Assembly (NCBI RefSeq): GCF_003688555.1
Contig: NZ_REFR01000009.1
Coordinates: 62,001-126,000, forward strand
Length of the DNA: 64,000 nucleotides
Direction: 5' to 3'
From: Eilatimonas milleporae
GTDB taxonomy: Bacteria; Pseudomonadota; Alphaproteobacteria; Sphingomonadales; Kordiimonadaceae
Shown in pieces: positions 38,111 to 47,744 of this stretch. The position numbers were made by a program, and so were the translations under genes. The number at the start of each line of letters is the position of its first letter. The first letter of the stretch is position 1. Under the pieces are notes generated by a model. It had not been told where the DNA came from and did no database searches. It saw only the letters and a program-made list of their open reading frames with translations.

Positions 38111-40114
38111 ATGGTGCGACGAATTCTTCGCAAAGGCCGCGTGGCTCTTCTATGTCTTTCCGTGCTTGCCCTGCATATGGCCGGCGCCGCCGCGCAGGCA
38201 CAACAGCAGGAAAACCATCTGCTGAATTTCCGCGACGCGGACATCCGGGCCCTGATTGACGATATTTCGATGATGACGGGCAATACGTTCATTATCGACC
38301 CGCGTGTCAAAGGCAAGGTCACCGTTATCTCGCGCGAGCCCGTACCGGGCCCACAGGTATTCGACATTTTCCTGTCGACGCTGCGTGTATATGGATTTAC
38401 CGCTGTCACCACATCATCGGGTGCATACAAGATCGTGCCCGACGAAGCCGCCATGCAGGATGGCAACGCGGCGGCGGGGGAAGCGGTTGACGATATCCTG
38501 GTGACGGAAATATTCCGCCTGCGCAATATCGACCCGATCACGGCGCTGAACAGTGTGAAACCCATCGTCCACCGTCAGGGACGGGCCATTGCCCACCGCA
38601 ATCACGATTTTCTGCTGATTGTCGATTATGCCGGCAATATGGAAAGGATCCGCCGTGTCCTCAGGGACATAGACGCTGACCTGCAGATCACGCGGATTGT
38701 CAGTCTTGAAAACACGGGTGCCGAAGAAATGGCCGACATGCTGGTCCGCCTGCGCGGTGCAAGCGGCGGCGAGGACGGGGGCGATGCCGCCTTCAGCGCC
38801 CTGCCCATGACCTCCAGCAACACCCTGGTGCTGAGGGGGGCGGATGATGTGATTGCCCGTCTGATCCCGTTGATTGAGGATCTGGACGCCCGCAATGCCA
38901 ACAAAGGCGACATTCGGGTCATCTATCTGAAGCACGCGGATGCGGAAAAGCTGGTTCCCGTGCTTGAGGGCGTCAGCAAATCGATGGGCCAGCGTGGGGG
39001 CGGTGACGGCGGGCCGGCAAATGCCGAAGTCAGCATCGTTTTCGAAAAGGGCACCAACGTCCTTCTGATCAGTGCAAGCCCGGATATGCAGAATGCCCTG
39101 GAGCGGGTGATCAAACAGTTGGATGTACCGCGCGCGCAGGTCCTGGTTGAAGCCATTATCGTCGACGTCTCCGACACGGCTGCGCGGGAGCTTGGCCTGC
39201 AATATATTCTGTCCGGCGGCGATGGCAGTACCATTCCCTTTACCGCAACCAATTTCTCCAGCAGGGCCCCCAATATTCTGGCGGCGACAGGGGCACTTCT
39301 GGGCGACCGGCTGGACCTGAGCGACGATGCCCTGGACAACCTGCAACAGGCGGCCGTTGATTCCCTTATCGGCCTGAACGGCTTTACCGGCGGCTTCGCA
39401 GGCCAGACCTCGGACGGGACCATTTTCGGTGTCATTCTGAATGCGGTGCAACGGGACATCGCGTCCAACGTGCTGTCGACCCCGTCGGTCATGACCATGG
39501 ACAATGAAACCGCGAAAATCCTTGTGGGGCAGGAAATCCCGATCACCACGGGCGAGGCGCTTGGCGCCAACAACGCCAACCCGTTCCGGACCGTGAACCG
39601 GCAGGATGTGGGAATCGAACTGGAAGTCCAGCCCCAGATCAACGAAGGCGACGACATTCTTCTCTATATCCGGCAGGAAGTTTCCAGCGTGTTGGGGTCG
39701 GTGGTGGAGGACTCACCGGACCTGATCACCCAGAAACGCGAAATCGAGACAACCGTGATGGTCAAGAACGGAGAAATTCTGGTTCTGGGCGGCCTGATAC
39801 AAAGCGATGAATCCATCACGGTGGAAAAGGTGCCGCTGCTGGGCGATATTCCCCTGCTGGGCAATCTGTTCAAATCCAACAGCCGCAGACTCCAGAAAAC
39901 CAATCTGATGGTTTTCATCCGGCCGACGATCGTCCGCAACGCCGAGGATATGCGCGCCGTGACCGAGCGGAAATACAATGTGATGCGCGGTGAACAGATT
40001 TTGCGCAAGGGTTCGACGGAAGGTACGCTGGACTATATGGTGCGTGAGGTCATCGGTACGGCAAACGATATTCCGCAGTTGCCGATCGCCCCCGCCGATA
40101 GCGGCGGGAACTGA
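38111..40114 (+). CDS. gspD: Type II secretion secretin GspD
   Basis: This outer-membrane secretin of 667 residues begins with a signal peptide (MVRRILRKGRVALLCLSV). N0 comes first (LLNFRDADIRALIDDISMMTG), then N1-N3 repeats (FRLRNIDPITALNSVKP, IVSLENTGAEEMADML, RVIYLKHADAEKL). The C-domain has VLVEAIIVDVSD, VLSTPSVMTMDNETAKILVGQEIPI and VPLLGDIPLLGNLFKS. A TTG at 38093 gives a six-residue-longer product, but the ATG at 38111 fits the signal peptide. There is no obvious C-terminal S-domain for a pilotin. Confidence 0.96.
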   Translation: MVRRILRKGRVALLCLSVLALHMAGAAAQAQQQENHLLNFRDADIRALIDDISMMTGNTFIIDPRVKGKVTVISREPVPGPQVFDIFLSTLRVYGFTAVTTSSGAYKIVPDEAAMQDGNAAAGEAVDDILVTEIFRLRNIDPITALNSVKPIVHRQGRAIAHRNHDFLLIVDYAGNMERIRRVLRDIDADLQITRIVSLENTGAEEMADMLVRLRGASGGEDGGDAAFSALPMTSSNTLVLRGADDVIARLIPLIEDLDARNANKGDIRVIYLKHADAEKLVPVLEGVSKSMGQRGGGDGGPANAEVSIVFEKGTNVLLISASPDMQNALERVIKQLDVPRAQVLVEAIIVDVSDTAARELGLQYILSGGDGSTIPFTATNFSSRAPNILAATGALLGDRLDLSDDALDNLQQAAVDSLIGLNGFTGGFAGQTSDGTIFGVILNAVQRDIASNVLSTPSVMTMDNETAKILVGQEIPITTGEALGANNANPFRTVNRQDVGIELEVQPQINEGDDILLYIRQEVSSVLGSVVEDSPDLITQKREIETTVMVKNGEILVLGGLIQSDESITVEKVPLLGDIPLLGNLFKSNSRRLQKTNLMVFIRPTIVRNAEDMRAVTERKYNVMRGEQILRKGSTEGTLDYMVREVIGTANDIPQLPIAPADSGGN

Positions 40115-40202
40115 TATTGGCGGGGGGCGCACACCCTGCCCCGCAAGGTGACGGCGACCGTCCGCGGCGAGCATCAACACCGTTTTTGGTCATGGAAAGT
40201 CA

Positions 40203-41693
40203 ATGACAGAGCGTCCGAATCCCCTTCTTCATTACAGCTTTGCCAAGGAACACGGCATTCTGCTGCTGGAGATGGACGAGACATCGGAGCAGGCGCGTCT
40301 GGGTGTGCGCGACGGCGTCAAACCGAACGCCCTGCTGGAGGCGCGCCGCCGCCTTGGCCGGCCCCTGGTACTGGAAACGCTGGATGCCGCCGCCTTCGAC
40401 CGGCAGCTTTCGGAAAGCTATGCCGTGGACGGGATCGCTTCCGGGCAACTTGCCGACGATATCGACAAGTCCGACAGCCTGGACAGCCTCGTGGACGATA
40501 TCCCGAAAACGGCTGACCTTCTGGACTCGGATGATGACGCGCCGGTGATCCGCCTGATCAACGGCCTGATCGCCGAAGCCGTCAAAAAGCGCGGGTCCGA
40601 TATCCATATCGAACCCTTTGAGGATGCCCTGTCCGTCCGGTTGCGGATCGACGGCGTCCTGGTGGAGATTCTGAGACTGCCCCCCAGGGTCACATCCATG
40701 TTCGTATCCCGGATCAAGGTGATGGCCAGGCTGGATATCGCGGAAAAGCGGATTCCCCAGGATGGGCGTATCTCTTTGACCATCGGCGGTAAAAGCATTG
40801 ATGTCCGGGTTTCCACCCTGCCCTCGCAACACGGGGAAAGGGTTGTCATGCGTCTTCTCGACCGGGACAGCGCCCGGCTGGAAATCACCGATCTGGGCAT
40901 GAACAAAAAGACGCTGAAACGGCTGAACAGCGCCCTGAACGAACCGAACGGGATTATCCTCGTCACCGGGCCGACAGGATCGGGTAAAACCACTACGCTT
41001 TATGCCGGCCTGTCCATGCTGAACGACCGCACACGCAACATCCTGACGGTCGAAGACCCGGTGGAATACGCACTGGACGGCGTCGGCCAGACACAGGTCA
41101 ATGCGAAGGTGGGCATGACCTTTGCTGCGGGCCTGCGGGCGATCCTGCGCCAGGACCCCGATGTGGTGATGGTCGGCGAAATCCGTGATACGGAAACCGC
41201 TGAAATCGCCGTCCAAGCCTCGCTAACAGGCCACCTTGTCCTGTCCACGGTCCACACGAACAGCGCAATCGCCGCCGTCACGCGCCTGCGCGACATGGGA
41301 TTGGAGCCCTTCCTGCTGGCCAGCACGCTGAAAGCCATTCTGGCCCAGCGGCTGGTGCGCCGTCTGTGCACCATATGCAAGACGCCGTACGAGCCTGACG
41401 ATGCGACCCGCGCCATTCTGGACATCCGGAAGAAGGATAAAGCCACCCTTTACCAGCCGAAGGGATGCGAGGCCTGCGGCCATACCGGCTATTCAGGGCG
41501 TGTCGGTCTGTATGAACTGGTGCTGATCGACGACACGATGCGTGAACTGATCCATGACGACGCCCGTGAAAGCCGGTTGGCCGAGCACGCCTTCCAGAAT
41601 GCCGACACACTTGCCAAGAACGGCTACCGCCAGGTGGTCGCCGGCACGACCACCCTTGAGGAAGTGCTGCGCGTCGTCCGGCGCGAGGAGTAG
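40203..41693 (+). CDS. gspE: Type II secretion ATPase GspE
   Basis: This 496-residue hexameric ATPase drives pseudopilus assembly. The Walker A motif GPTGSGKTT is at about residues 255-263, followed by the Asp box (LTVEDPVEYALDG), Walker B (DPDVVMVGEIRDTETAE) and the His box (GHLVLSTVHTNSA). A zinc-binding tetracysteine motif follows (CTIC at about 389-392, CEAC at about 422-425). The N-terminal domain that binds GspL is present but short. About 90 bases separate it from gspD, and gspF starts six bases after it. Confidence 0.97.
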   Translation: MTERPNPLLHYSFAKEHGILLLEMDETSEQARLGVRDGVKPNALLEARRRLGRPLVLETLDAAAFDRQLSESYAVDGIASGQLADDIDKSDSLDSLVDDIPKTADLLDSDDDAPVIRLINGLIAEAVKKRGSDIHIEPFEDALSVRLRIDGVLVEILRLPPRVTSMFVSRIKVMARLDIAEKRIPQDGRISLTIGGKSIDVRVSTLPSQHGERVVMRLLDRDSARLEITDLGMNKKTLKRLNSALNEPNGIILVTGPTGSGKTTTLYAGLSMLNDRTRNILTVEDPVEYALDGVGQTQVNAKVGMTFAAGLRAILRQDPDVVMVGEIRDTETAEIAVQASLTGHLVLSTVHTNSAIAAVTRLRDMGLEPFLLASTLKAILAQRLVRRLCTICKTPYEPDDATRAILDIRKKDKATLYQPKGCEACGHTGYSGRVGLYELVLIDDTMRELIHDDARESRLAEHAFQNADTLAKNGYRQVVAGTTTLEEVLRVVRREE

Positions 41694-41698
41694 CGTCC

Positions 41699-42916
41699 AT
41701 GCGCACATTCGAATATGAGGCGCTGGACAGAAACGGGCGAACCCGCAAGGGTGTCGTATCGGCCGATACCGCCCGCGCCGCGCGCCGGGAGCTGCGCCGC
41801 AAACAACTGATGCCCGTCCGCGTTGACGCGACGGATACCAATACCGGCGCCGGGGCCGGCCTGTCACTGCAACGGGATCATATCAGCGGCAAGGATGTCA
41901 GCCTGGTCACCCGCCAAATGGCCACCCTGATCGGCGCGGCCGCCCCGGTGGAGGAGGCCATCAACACCGTCGCCGCCCAGGCGGAAAAACCGTCCGTCAA
42001 ACGCACGCTGATGGCCGTCCGCACCAGCATCATGGAAGGGCACCGGCTGTCCGACGCATTGAGCCAGCATCCCAAAAGCTTTGACCGACTGTATTGTGCC
42101 ATGGTTGCGGCCGGGGAAAGTTCCGGCCATCTGGGCGCCGTGCTCGACCGCCTGTCGGATCATCTGGAACGGAGTCAGAAACTGCGCTCCAAGGTTCGCA
42201 CGGCCATGATCTACCCCACGGCCCTGGCCCTGACCGCCATTGGCGTGGTGATCGCCCTGATGACGTTCGTTGTGCCCAAGGTGGTCGACCAGTTCGATAC
42301 CATGGGGCAAACACTGCCGGCGCTGACACGCCTGATGATCATCCTGTCGGACGGCATGCGCGATTATGGACTGATCATCGCCGCAGGTCTGGCGGTCGCG
42401 GTTTTTGCCTTCAGCCGGGCCCTCAAGCTGCCGGCCTTTCGCTTTGCCGTGGACAGGCTGCTGCTGCGCCTGCCGCTGGTGGGCAAGCTGGTCCGCGGCC
42501 TGAATGCCGCACGGCTGGCCCGCACGCTAAGCACACTGATCGCCAGCGGCGCGCCCGTCCTGGACGGATTGCGGGCCGCCGCCCGCACCGTAACCAACAC
42601 CGTCCTGAAAAGCAGCATAGAAACCGTTGTCACCATGGTCGAGGAAGGCGCCAGCCTGTCGACGGCCCTGAAACGGGTGGAGGGCTTTCCGCCCATGGTG
42701 GGATACATGGCCGCCGCCGGCGAAAACAGCGGCCGCCTGGACGATATGCTGGCCAAGGCCGCAAGCTATATGGAAGATGAGTTTGAAAATATCACCTCGG
42801 CCGCCGTCAGCCTTCTGGAACCGGCGATCATCATCGTGATGGGCGGTGTGGTGGCCACCATTGTTCTGTCCATTTTGCTGCCCATAATGCAGTTGAACAC
42901 CCTTGCCCTGGGCTAA
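41699..42916 (+). CDS. gspF: Type II secretion inner-membrane protein GspF
   Basis: This 405-residue platform protein anchors GspE and GspL. It starts MRTFEYEALDRNGRTRKGVV, typical of the family. Two homologous GspF domains are present (LVTRQMATLIGAAAPVEEAI and ARLARTLSTLIASGAPVLDGL, each followed by a GES/GEN motif, AAGESSGHL and AAGENSGRL). Three transmembrane helices are visible, near 170-200, 220-240 and at the C-terminus (IIIVMGGVVATIVLSILLPIM). Confidence 0.96.
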   Translation: MRTFEYEALDRNGRTRKGVVSADTARAARRELRRKQLMPVRVDATDTNTGAGAGLSLQRDHISGKDVSLVTRQMATLIGAAAPVEEAINTVAAQAEKPSVKRTLMAVRTSIMEGHRLSDALSQHPKSFDRLYCAMVAAGESSGHLGAVLDRLSDHLERSQKLRSKVRTAMIYPTALALTAIGVVIALMTFVVPKVVDQFDTMGQTLPALTRLMIILSDGMRDYGLIIAAGLAVAVFAFSRALKLPAFRFAVDRLLLRLPLVGKLVRGLNAARLARTLSTLIASGAPVLDGLRAAARTVTNTVLKSSIETVVTMVEEGASLSTALKRVEGFPPMVGYMAAAGENSGRLDDMLAKAASYMEDEFENITSAAVSLLEPAIIIVMGGVVATIVLSILLPIMQLNTLALG

Positions 42917-42954
42917 ACCGCCCGGCAGGCGATAGAAACCCCAAGGAGACAGCC

Positions 42955-43467
42955 ATGCCGTACAGTCCCCTGATCCAACGCGCACGGAAGCATTTGGCGA
43001 TGCCGCGAACAAAGGACTCGCCCCCCCGCAGGACAATGCGGTCCCCCAGCGAGCGGGGCTTCACCCTGATCGAACTGATGGTGGTGATCGTCATCATCGG
43101 CCTGCTCGCCACCGTCGTGGTGCTGAATGTCCTGCCCAGCCAGGACCGCGCCATGGTGGAAAAAGCCCGCGCCGATGTGTCGCGTCTGGAAACGGCCATG
43201 GAACTCTACCGGCTGCATCTGGGCACCTATCCGACAACGGATCAGGGGCTGAATGCCCTGGTGGAAGCGCCGGCGAACCTGTCACGGCGCGACCGCTACC
43301 AGCCCGGCGGATATGTGAAGAATCTGCCGGAAGACCCCTGGGGCAATCCATACCGGTATATTTATCCGGGCGAACGCAACCCCAACAGCTTCGATCTGTT
43401 TTCGCTGGGGGCGGACGGACGGCTGGGCGGCGAGGGCCTGAATGCCGATGTGGGCAACTGGAACTGA
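42955..43467 (+). CDS. gspG: Major pseudopilin GspG
   Basis: This 170-residue precursor forms the pseudopilus shaft. The prepilin peptidase site is RG|FTLIELMVVIVIIGLLA. The C-terminal calcium-loop region follows (DPWGNPYRYIYPG, FDLFSLGADGRLGG). AAGGAG lies seven bases before the ATG. The leader is about 35 residues, long and basic compared with most GspG leaders; an inner Met (MRSPSERG) would give a leader of about eight residues, but it lacks a good ribosome-binding site. Confidence 0.96.
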   Translation: MPYSPLIQRARKHLAMPRTKDSPPRRTMRSPSERGFTLIELMVVIVIIGLLATVVVLNVLPSQDRAMVEKARADVSRLETAMELYRLHLGTYPTTDQGLNALVEAPANLSRRDRYQPGGYVKNLPEDPWGNPYRYIYPGERNPNSFDLFSLGADGRLGGEGLNADVGNWN

Positions 43468-43999
43468 CCCCGGGACATGTTCCGGCGCGGGCCGGCGACA
43501 CACAGGCGGCTTCACCATGGTGGAACTGCTGGTGGTGATTGTCATCGTCGCGCTGATGAGCAGCCTCGTCTTTCTCAATCTGCCGGACAGCAAACCGGAT
43601 GAAGTGGCCGTCAGCGATGCCGTGGCCGCGCGTATGCGCCTGGCCAATGAACGCGCAATCCTCAACGGCCTGCCCCTTGGTGTGGTGATGAACCAGACCG
43701 GCTATCGTTTTCTGGAGCGCCGTCTCGGGATCTGGTCCGCCGTAACCGTCGGACCGCTGGCCGGCGACCACCCATGGCCGGAAGGGGCTCTGATCAGCCT
43801 GACCCTTGAAGGGGAAAAGATCGATCTGTCCGAACAAGCCGAGGCCAGCGCCCTGGAAACCGTCCGGCCGCATCTGACCTTTGGTCCGACGGGGGACATG
43901 GCCCCGTTCAGGCTGATAATCGACGGGCGGCGCGGCAGCCGTGTCATCGGCATGGACAGCCATGGCGCCATACGTATTCTGGAAGGGGGCGGGGCTTGA
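43442..43999 (+). CDS. gspH: Minor pseudopilin GspH
   Basis: This pseudopilin of about 185 residues has the cleavage site GG|FTMVELLVVIVIVALMSSLVF. The globular part ends with a conserved beta segment (MAPFRLIIDGRRGSRVIGMDSHGAI). It overlaps the end of gspG by 26 bases and the start of gspI by one base. The start lies inside gspG (Met codons at 43442 and 43448), so which one is used is uncertain. It probably caps the pseudopilus tip with GspI, J and K. Confidence 0.9.
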   Translation: MPMWATGTDPGTCSGAGRRHTGGFTMVELLVVIVIVALMSSLVFLNLPDSKPDEVAVSDAVAARMRLANERAILNGLPLGVVMNQTGYRFLERRLGIWSAVTVGPLAGDHPWPEGALISLTLEGEKIDLSEQAEASALETVRPHLTFGPTGDMAPFRLIIDGRRGSRVIGMDSHGAIRILEGGGA

Positions 44000-44397
44000 T
44001 GATTGGCTTCATGGCAACCCGCACCCGGTGGTGGAAGCACCGTGACGGCTTTTCCCTGATCGAAGTGCTGGTGGCCCTGGCCGTGTTTTCCATGGCCGTC
44101 ATTGCCCTGATGAGCGCCGAGGCCGAGGCGGTGCGGACCACGGCCATATTGCAGGATATCGTTTATGCCGAGATTGTCGCCGAAAACCGCATGGTGGAAA
44201 CGGTGACGGCACCGGCCACACCGCAGCTGGGTTTTACCAGCGGGACGGAAACCGTGGCCGGTACAGCCCTTGAGTGGACGCGCAATATCCGCGAATCCGG
44301 TCAGCCGGATGTGGTTATGATCGATATTGCCGTAAGACGCCCGGACAGCCCGCAGACACTTTACAGCCTGACAGGATTCCGCAGGATCGGCCCATGA
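43999..44397 (+). CDS. gspI: Minor pseudopilin GspI
   Basis: This pseudopilin of about 132 residues has the prepilin signal DG|FSLIEVLVALAVFSMAVIALM. The GspI pattern includes YAEIVAENRMVETV and a short C-terminal sheet ending SLTGFRRIGP. The ATG overlaps the gspH stop (TGATG), and its own stop overlaps gspJ (ATGA). Such overlaps imply coupled translation of the minor pseudopilins. Confidence 0.93.
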   Translation: MIGFMATRTRWWKHRDGFSLIEVLVALAVFSMAVIALMSAEAEAVRTTAILQDIVYAEIVAENRMVETVTAPATPQLGFTSGTETVAGTALEWTRNIRESGQPDVVMIDIAVRRPDSPQTLYSLTGFRRIGP

Positions 44398-45035
44398 CGG
44401 CAAGTCCCCCCTTTATCAAACCGGCACACACAGCCGAAGGTTTTACCCTGGTGGAAATGCTGGTGGCGATCGCCGTCTTTTCGCTGGTGGCCGCCGCGGG
44501 CGCGGGGGTGCTGAACGGTGCCCTCAACGCCCGCGACGGCGTCGGTGAAGCCGACGACATCATGCGGCAGGTATCCCTGGCCCGCAGTATTCTCAAATCC
44601 GACAGCCTGCAAATCGTGGCGCGGCCCGTCCGCGACGTCTTCGGCGGACAGACCCTGGTCTCTTTCGAGGGCGGCACGGTGGAAGAGGATGCCCCGTTTC
44701 TGCGCTTTGCCCGCCGGGGGTGGAGCAACCCCGGCCTGATCGCCCGGCGCGGGACTGTACAATATGTGGAATACCTGCTGGAAGGAGACCGGCTCGTCCG
44801 GCGGACACGCCTGCGCCCGGACCCCACATCGGAAACCGGCAACAGCGACCGGGTCCTGCTGGACGGTGTCCGGTCCGTCGGGATTGAATTTCTGACCAAC
44901 GGCAACTGGCAACAGGCCTTCCAGACCGGGGGATTTGACCGGCACGACCTGCCGTCCGCCATGGCCCTGACACTGGATCATGAGCGGCTCGGCCGGTTGC
45001 GGCAACTGTTTCTGATCACGGGCGAGCATCCATGA
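44394..45035 (+). CDS. gspJ: Minor pseudopilin GspJ
   Basis: This pseudopilin of 213 residues starts MTASPPFIKPAHTAEG. The cleavage site is EG|FTLVEMLVAIAVFSLVAAAGAG. Conserved downstream segments are LRFARRGWSNPG and YLLEGDRLVRRTRLRPD, typical of GspJ. The start overlaps the gspI stop by four bases. In structure studies GspI, J and K form the tip complex, and that role is assumed here. Confidence 0.93.
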   Translation: MTASPPFIKPAHTAEGFTLVEMLVAIAVFSLVAAAGAGVLNGALNARDGVGEADDIMRQVSLARSILKSDSLQIVARPVRDVFGGQTLVSFEGGTVEEDAPFLRFARRGWSNPGLIARRGTVQYVEYLLEGDRLVRRTRLRPDPTSETGNSDRVLLDGVRSVGIEFLTNGNWQQAFQTGGFDRHDLPSAMALTLDHERLGRLRQLFLITGEHP

Positions 45036-46030
45036 CAGCGCCCGCGCACAGGGCGGCGCATGAACGCGGTGCGGTGTTGATCACCGTTATGTTGCTGGTA
45101 GCAGTGATGGCCACTGTCGCCGTCGCCCTTCTGGACGATGTTCGTTTCAGTGTGCGCCGCACGGCCAACAGTGGCCTGACCGACCAGACACGGTGGTATG
45201 CCCTGGGCGCGGAAACCATGGCCATGCGTTTGCTGGATGAAAGCACACGGCAAAACCCGCAACGCACCACCCTGTCGCAACCCTGGGCGCAGCAAAGCGG
45301 GCAGTTTCCCATACCGGGCGGACTGATCGACGGCGTGCTGAGCGATGCGGGCAACTGTTTCAACATCAACAGCCTGGTCGAACAGGTTGACGGGGTCCCG
45401 GCCAGACCCAGTGACATCAGCCACGCCCAGTTCCGGGTTCTGATGACCGCACTCGGCGTGCCGGATACCGATGCCGAGGCCCTGACCGCCCGCATCACGG
45501 ACTGGATCGATGCGGACGGACAGACCAGCCCGCGTGGGGCGGAGGATTTTGACTATATGGACTTTACCCCGCCCTACCGCACCGCCAATGCGCTTATCAC
45601 CGACATTACGGAATTGCGGGCCATAGACGGCGTCACCCCCGAGCTTTACGGCCTGATATCGCCGTTTCTGTGCGCCCTGCCCATGAGTGACCGGGCCATC
45701 ATGAACGTGAACACCCTGCGCGAGGATCAGGCCCCTCTGCTCATCATGCTGGCCGGCCCGGACCTCGCCGTGTCGGACGCGGCGGGCATTCTGGCGGCCA
45801 CCCCCAGCGGCGGATATACCGACGTTCAGGAATTTCTGGCCAATCCCGGTTTCAGCGGCCTGTCCCTGAGCGAAGAGGCCCAGGACCAGCTGGACATAAA
45901 AACCGGATTTTTTGCCCTGAACACCACAGTGGTTTATGGAGAGGCCTATATACGGCTTGAAACCCTGTTCGATGCCCGCACGGCGGGGGCGGTGGAGCGG
46001 GTGACGCGCAAACTGGGAGAAGATGTGTGA
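45032..46030 (+). CDS. gspK: Minor pseudopilin GspK
   Basis: This large pseudopilin has 332 residues. The hydrophobic N-terminal segment is RG|AVLITVMLLVAVMATVAVALL, without the usual Glu5, which is normal for GspK. The helical insertion domain includes LTARITDWIDADGQ and YRTANALITDITELRAIDGVTPELYG, and the protein ends in an insertion strand before VTRKLGEDV. It overlaps gspJ by four bases and gspL by four bases. GspK caps the pseudopilus and limits its length. Confidence 0.94.
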   Translation: MTAPAHRAAHERGAVLITVMLLVAVMATVAVALLDDVRFSVRRTANSGLTDQTRWYALGAETMAMRLLDESTRQNPQRTTLSQPWAQQSGQFPIPGGLIDGVLSDAGNCFNINSLVEQVDGVPARPSDISHAQFRVLMTALGVPDTDAEALTARITDWIDADGQTSPRGAEDFDYMDFTPPYRTANALITDITELRAIDGVTPELYGLISPFLCALPMSDRAIMNVNTLREDQAPLLIMLAGPDLAVSDAAGILAATPSGGYTDVQEFLANPGFSGLSLSEEAQDQLDIKTGFFALNTTVVYGEAYIRLETLFDARTAGAVERVTRKLGEDV

Positions 46031-47238
46031 GCCGAATGCTGCTGATCGCCTGCGACGCCGACAGCGGGCAGGATGCGGGCTGGGGCGTCTGGGACAATGC
46101 CCAGCAGCGCTTTCTGGAACAGGGGCGCGGCGGCCTGGGCACACTGGCCGTCAAAGGCGCGGACAGCGTGATCCTGATCCTGCCGGGCGAGAGCGTCCTG
46201 ACCCGCATGATCGACCTTCCGGCGCGCACGGAAGCCCAGGCCCGTGCCGCCGTCCCCTATCTGCTGGAAGACGATCTCAGTGAAGATCCGGAAGATCTGC
46301 ATTTCGCCCTTGGCACGGAGCAACCGGCCGCCGGCGACGCTGCGGCTAAACGCCTAGTCGCCATTGTCGACAGGGCCCTGATGGAGCGGACCACCGATAG
46401 ACTGCGTCAAGCCGGCCTGACGCCGACACTGGCGGTTGCCGATTACATGCTGATCGCCCGCCATGACGAACCCGCCGTCATCGCCGAAGATGGCAGCCGG
46501 ATACTCATGGCATTGCCCGGCGGCAACGGCGCGGCAGTGGACCGTGACCTTTTCCCCATTGTCGCCCCAAGCCTGCTGGAGGGGCTGGAAACACCCCTGC
46601 GGCTGCTGGGTACGGAAGACTTGCACCATACGCTTGCCGCACTATGGCAGGGCCCGATAGACCATACACCTGTGCCGGACGATATGGCCCTGACCACCCG
46701 GGCCGCCCGGGCCGCGGCCGCTTACACGGGCCTGAACCTCCTTCAGGGCGATTTCCGTCCGCGCAAATCCCTCAACGATATATGGCTTGTGTGGTGGCGC
46801 AGTGCAGCACTCGCGGGCGCGATCATTCTCCTGGCGGGCATGGGGCTGCTGGCAGACGGCTGGCGGATGCACCGGGCGGCGGACAGTCTGGATGCGCAGG
46901 CCGATGCCGCTGTACAGGCCGCATGGCCGGGCTTGCGCGGCGTCAGCCATATGCGCGCCAAACTGCGTGAACTGCAGGCCGGGCGCACGGATCATTTCCT
47001 GGCACTGAGCAGCCTGCTGTTCGCCAGCATACGGGATGTACAGGATGTCAGCCTCGATTCCATGCGGTTCGACGCGGACCGGGGTGAACTGACGGCCAGC
47101 CTGGCCGCCCGTGCCTTCAGCGACATGGAGGCGGTGAAAACCGCCGTGAACCGGCGCGGCGGCATTCTGGTGGAGGGGGCGTCGCGTCAGTCCGGCGGGC
47201 GCATTCTCAGCGAAGTCGTCGTAAGGACAGCACCATGA
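46027..47238 (+). CDS. gspL: Type II secretion protein GspL
   Basis: This 403-residue protein has a GTG start overlapping the gspK stop. An actin-like cytoplasmic domain (about residues 1-240) binds GspE: LPGESVLTRMIDLPARTEAQARAAVPYLLEDDL is characteristic of its N-terminal part. One transmembrane helix follows (SAALAGAIILLAGMGLLADGW, about 260-278). The periplasmic ferredoxin-like domain includes DVSLDSMRFDADRGELTASL. GspM follows with a four-base overlap. Confidence 0.92.
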   Translation: MSRMLLIACDADSGQDAGWGVWDNAQQRFLEQGRGGLGTLAVKGADSVILILPGESVLTRMIDLPARTEAQARAAVPYLLEDDLSEDPEDLHFALGTEQPAAGDAAAKRLVAIVDRALMERTTDRLRQAGLTPTLAVADYMLIARHDEPAVIAEDGSRILMALPGGNGAAVDRDLFPIVAPSLLEGLETPLRLLGTEDLHHTLAALWQGPIDHTPVPDDMALTTRAARAAAAYTGLNLLQGDFRPRKSLNDIWLVWWRSAALAGAIILLAGMGLLADGWRMHRAADSLDAQADAAVQAAWPGLRGVSHMRAKLRELQAGRTDHFLALSSLLFASIRDVQDVSLDSMRFDADRGELTASLAARAFSDMEAVKTAVNRRGGILVEGASRQSGGRILSEVVVRTAP

Positions 47239-47744
47239 CCGTCAGCGACTGGACGAAAGGATGGCGGCGACTCAGCCTGCGGGAACAACGTCTGATCATG
47301 GCGGCCGGTGTTCTGATCCTGCTTCTGGCCGGGTATCAGTTTCTGTATCGCCCGCTGATCGATTACCGGGCAAATGCCCTCAGCGACCTGGAGGCGGCCC
47401 GAACACAGACCGCGGTTACCCTGGCGGCGGCCAGCGAACTGGCCGCCCTGAGAGATGCGGCCAAAGGCCGGGAAGCCCGGCGGAACGATGTGGATATCCG
47501 CCAGGCCGTCAGCCAGACGGCACAACGCCTGGGCGTCACCATCACCCGGATCCAGCCCGACCCGTCAGACGGGCTGAATGTATGGATCGACGATGTGGGC
47601 TCGGAACTGCTGTTTGACTGGCTGCTTCTTCTTCAGGACGAACACGGCGTGCATGCCGCCAAGGCATCGGTGCAGAAAAACGAACGGGCGGATACGCCCA
47701 CCCTGCGTGCACAGCTTTTGCTGAGACCGGGGGCACCGTCATGA
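47235..47744 (+). CDS. gspM: Type II secretion protein GspM
   Basis: This bitopic protein of 169 residues stabilises GspL. Its short cytoplasmic N-terminus (LSLREQRLIMAAGV) leads into one transmembrane helix (about residues 18-38). A coiled-coil segment (ALSDLEAARTQTAVTLAAASELA) follows, then a ferredoxin-like periplasmic domain (VSQTAQRLGVTITRIQ). Both ends overlap neighbours by four bases. Confidence 0.92.
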   Translation: MTVSDWTKGWRRLSLREQRLIMAAGVLILLLAGYQFLYRPLIDYRANALSDLEAARTQTAVTLAAASELAALRDAAKGREARRNDVDIRQAVSQTAQRLGVTITRIQPDPSDGLNVWIDDVGSELLFDWLLLLQDEHGVHAAKASVQKNERADTPTLRAQLLLRPGAPS

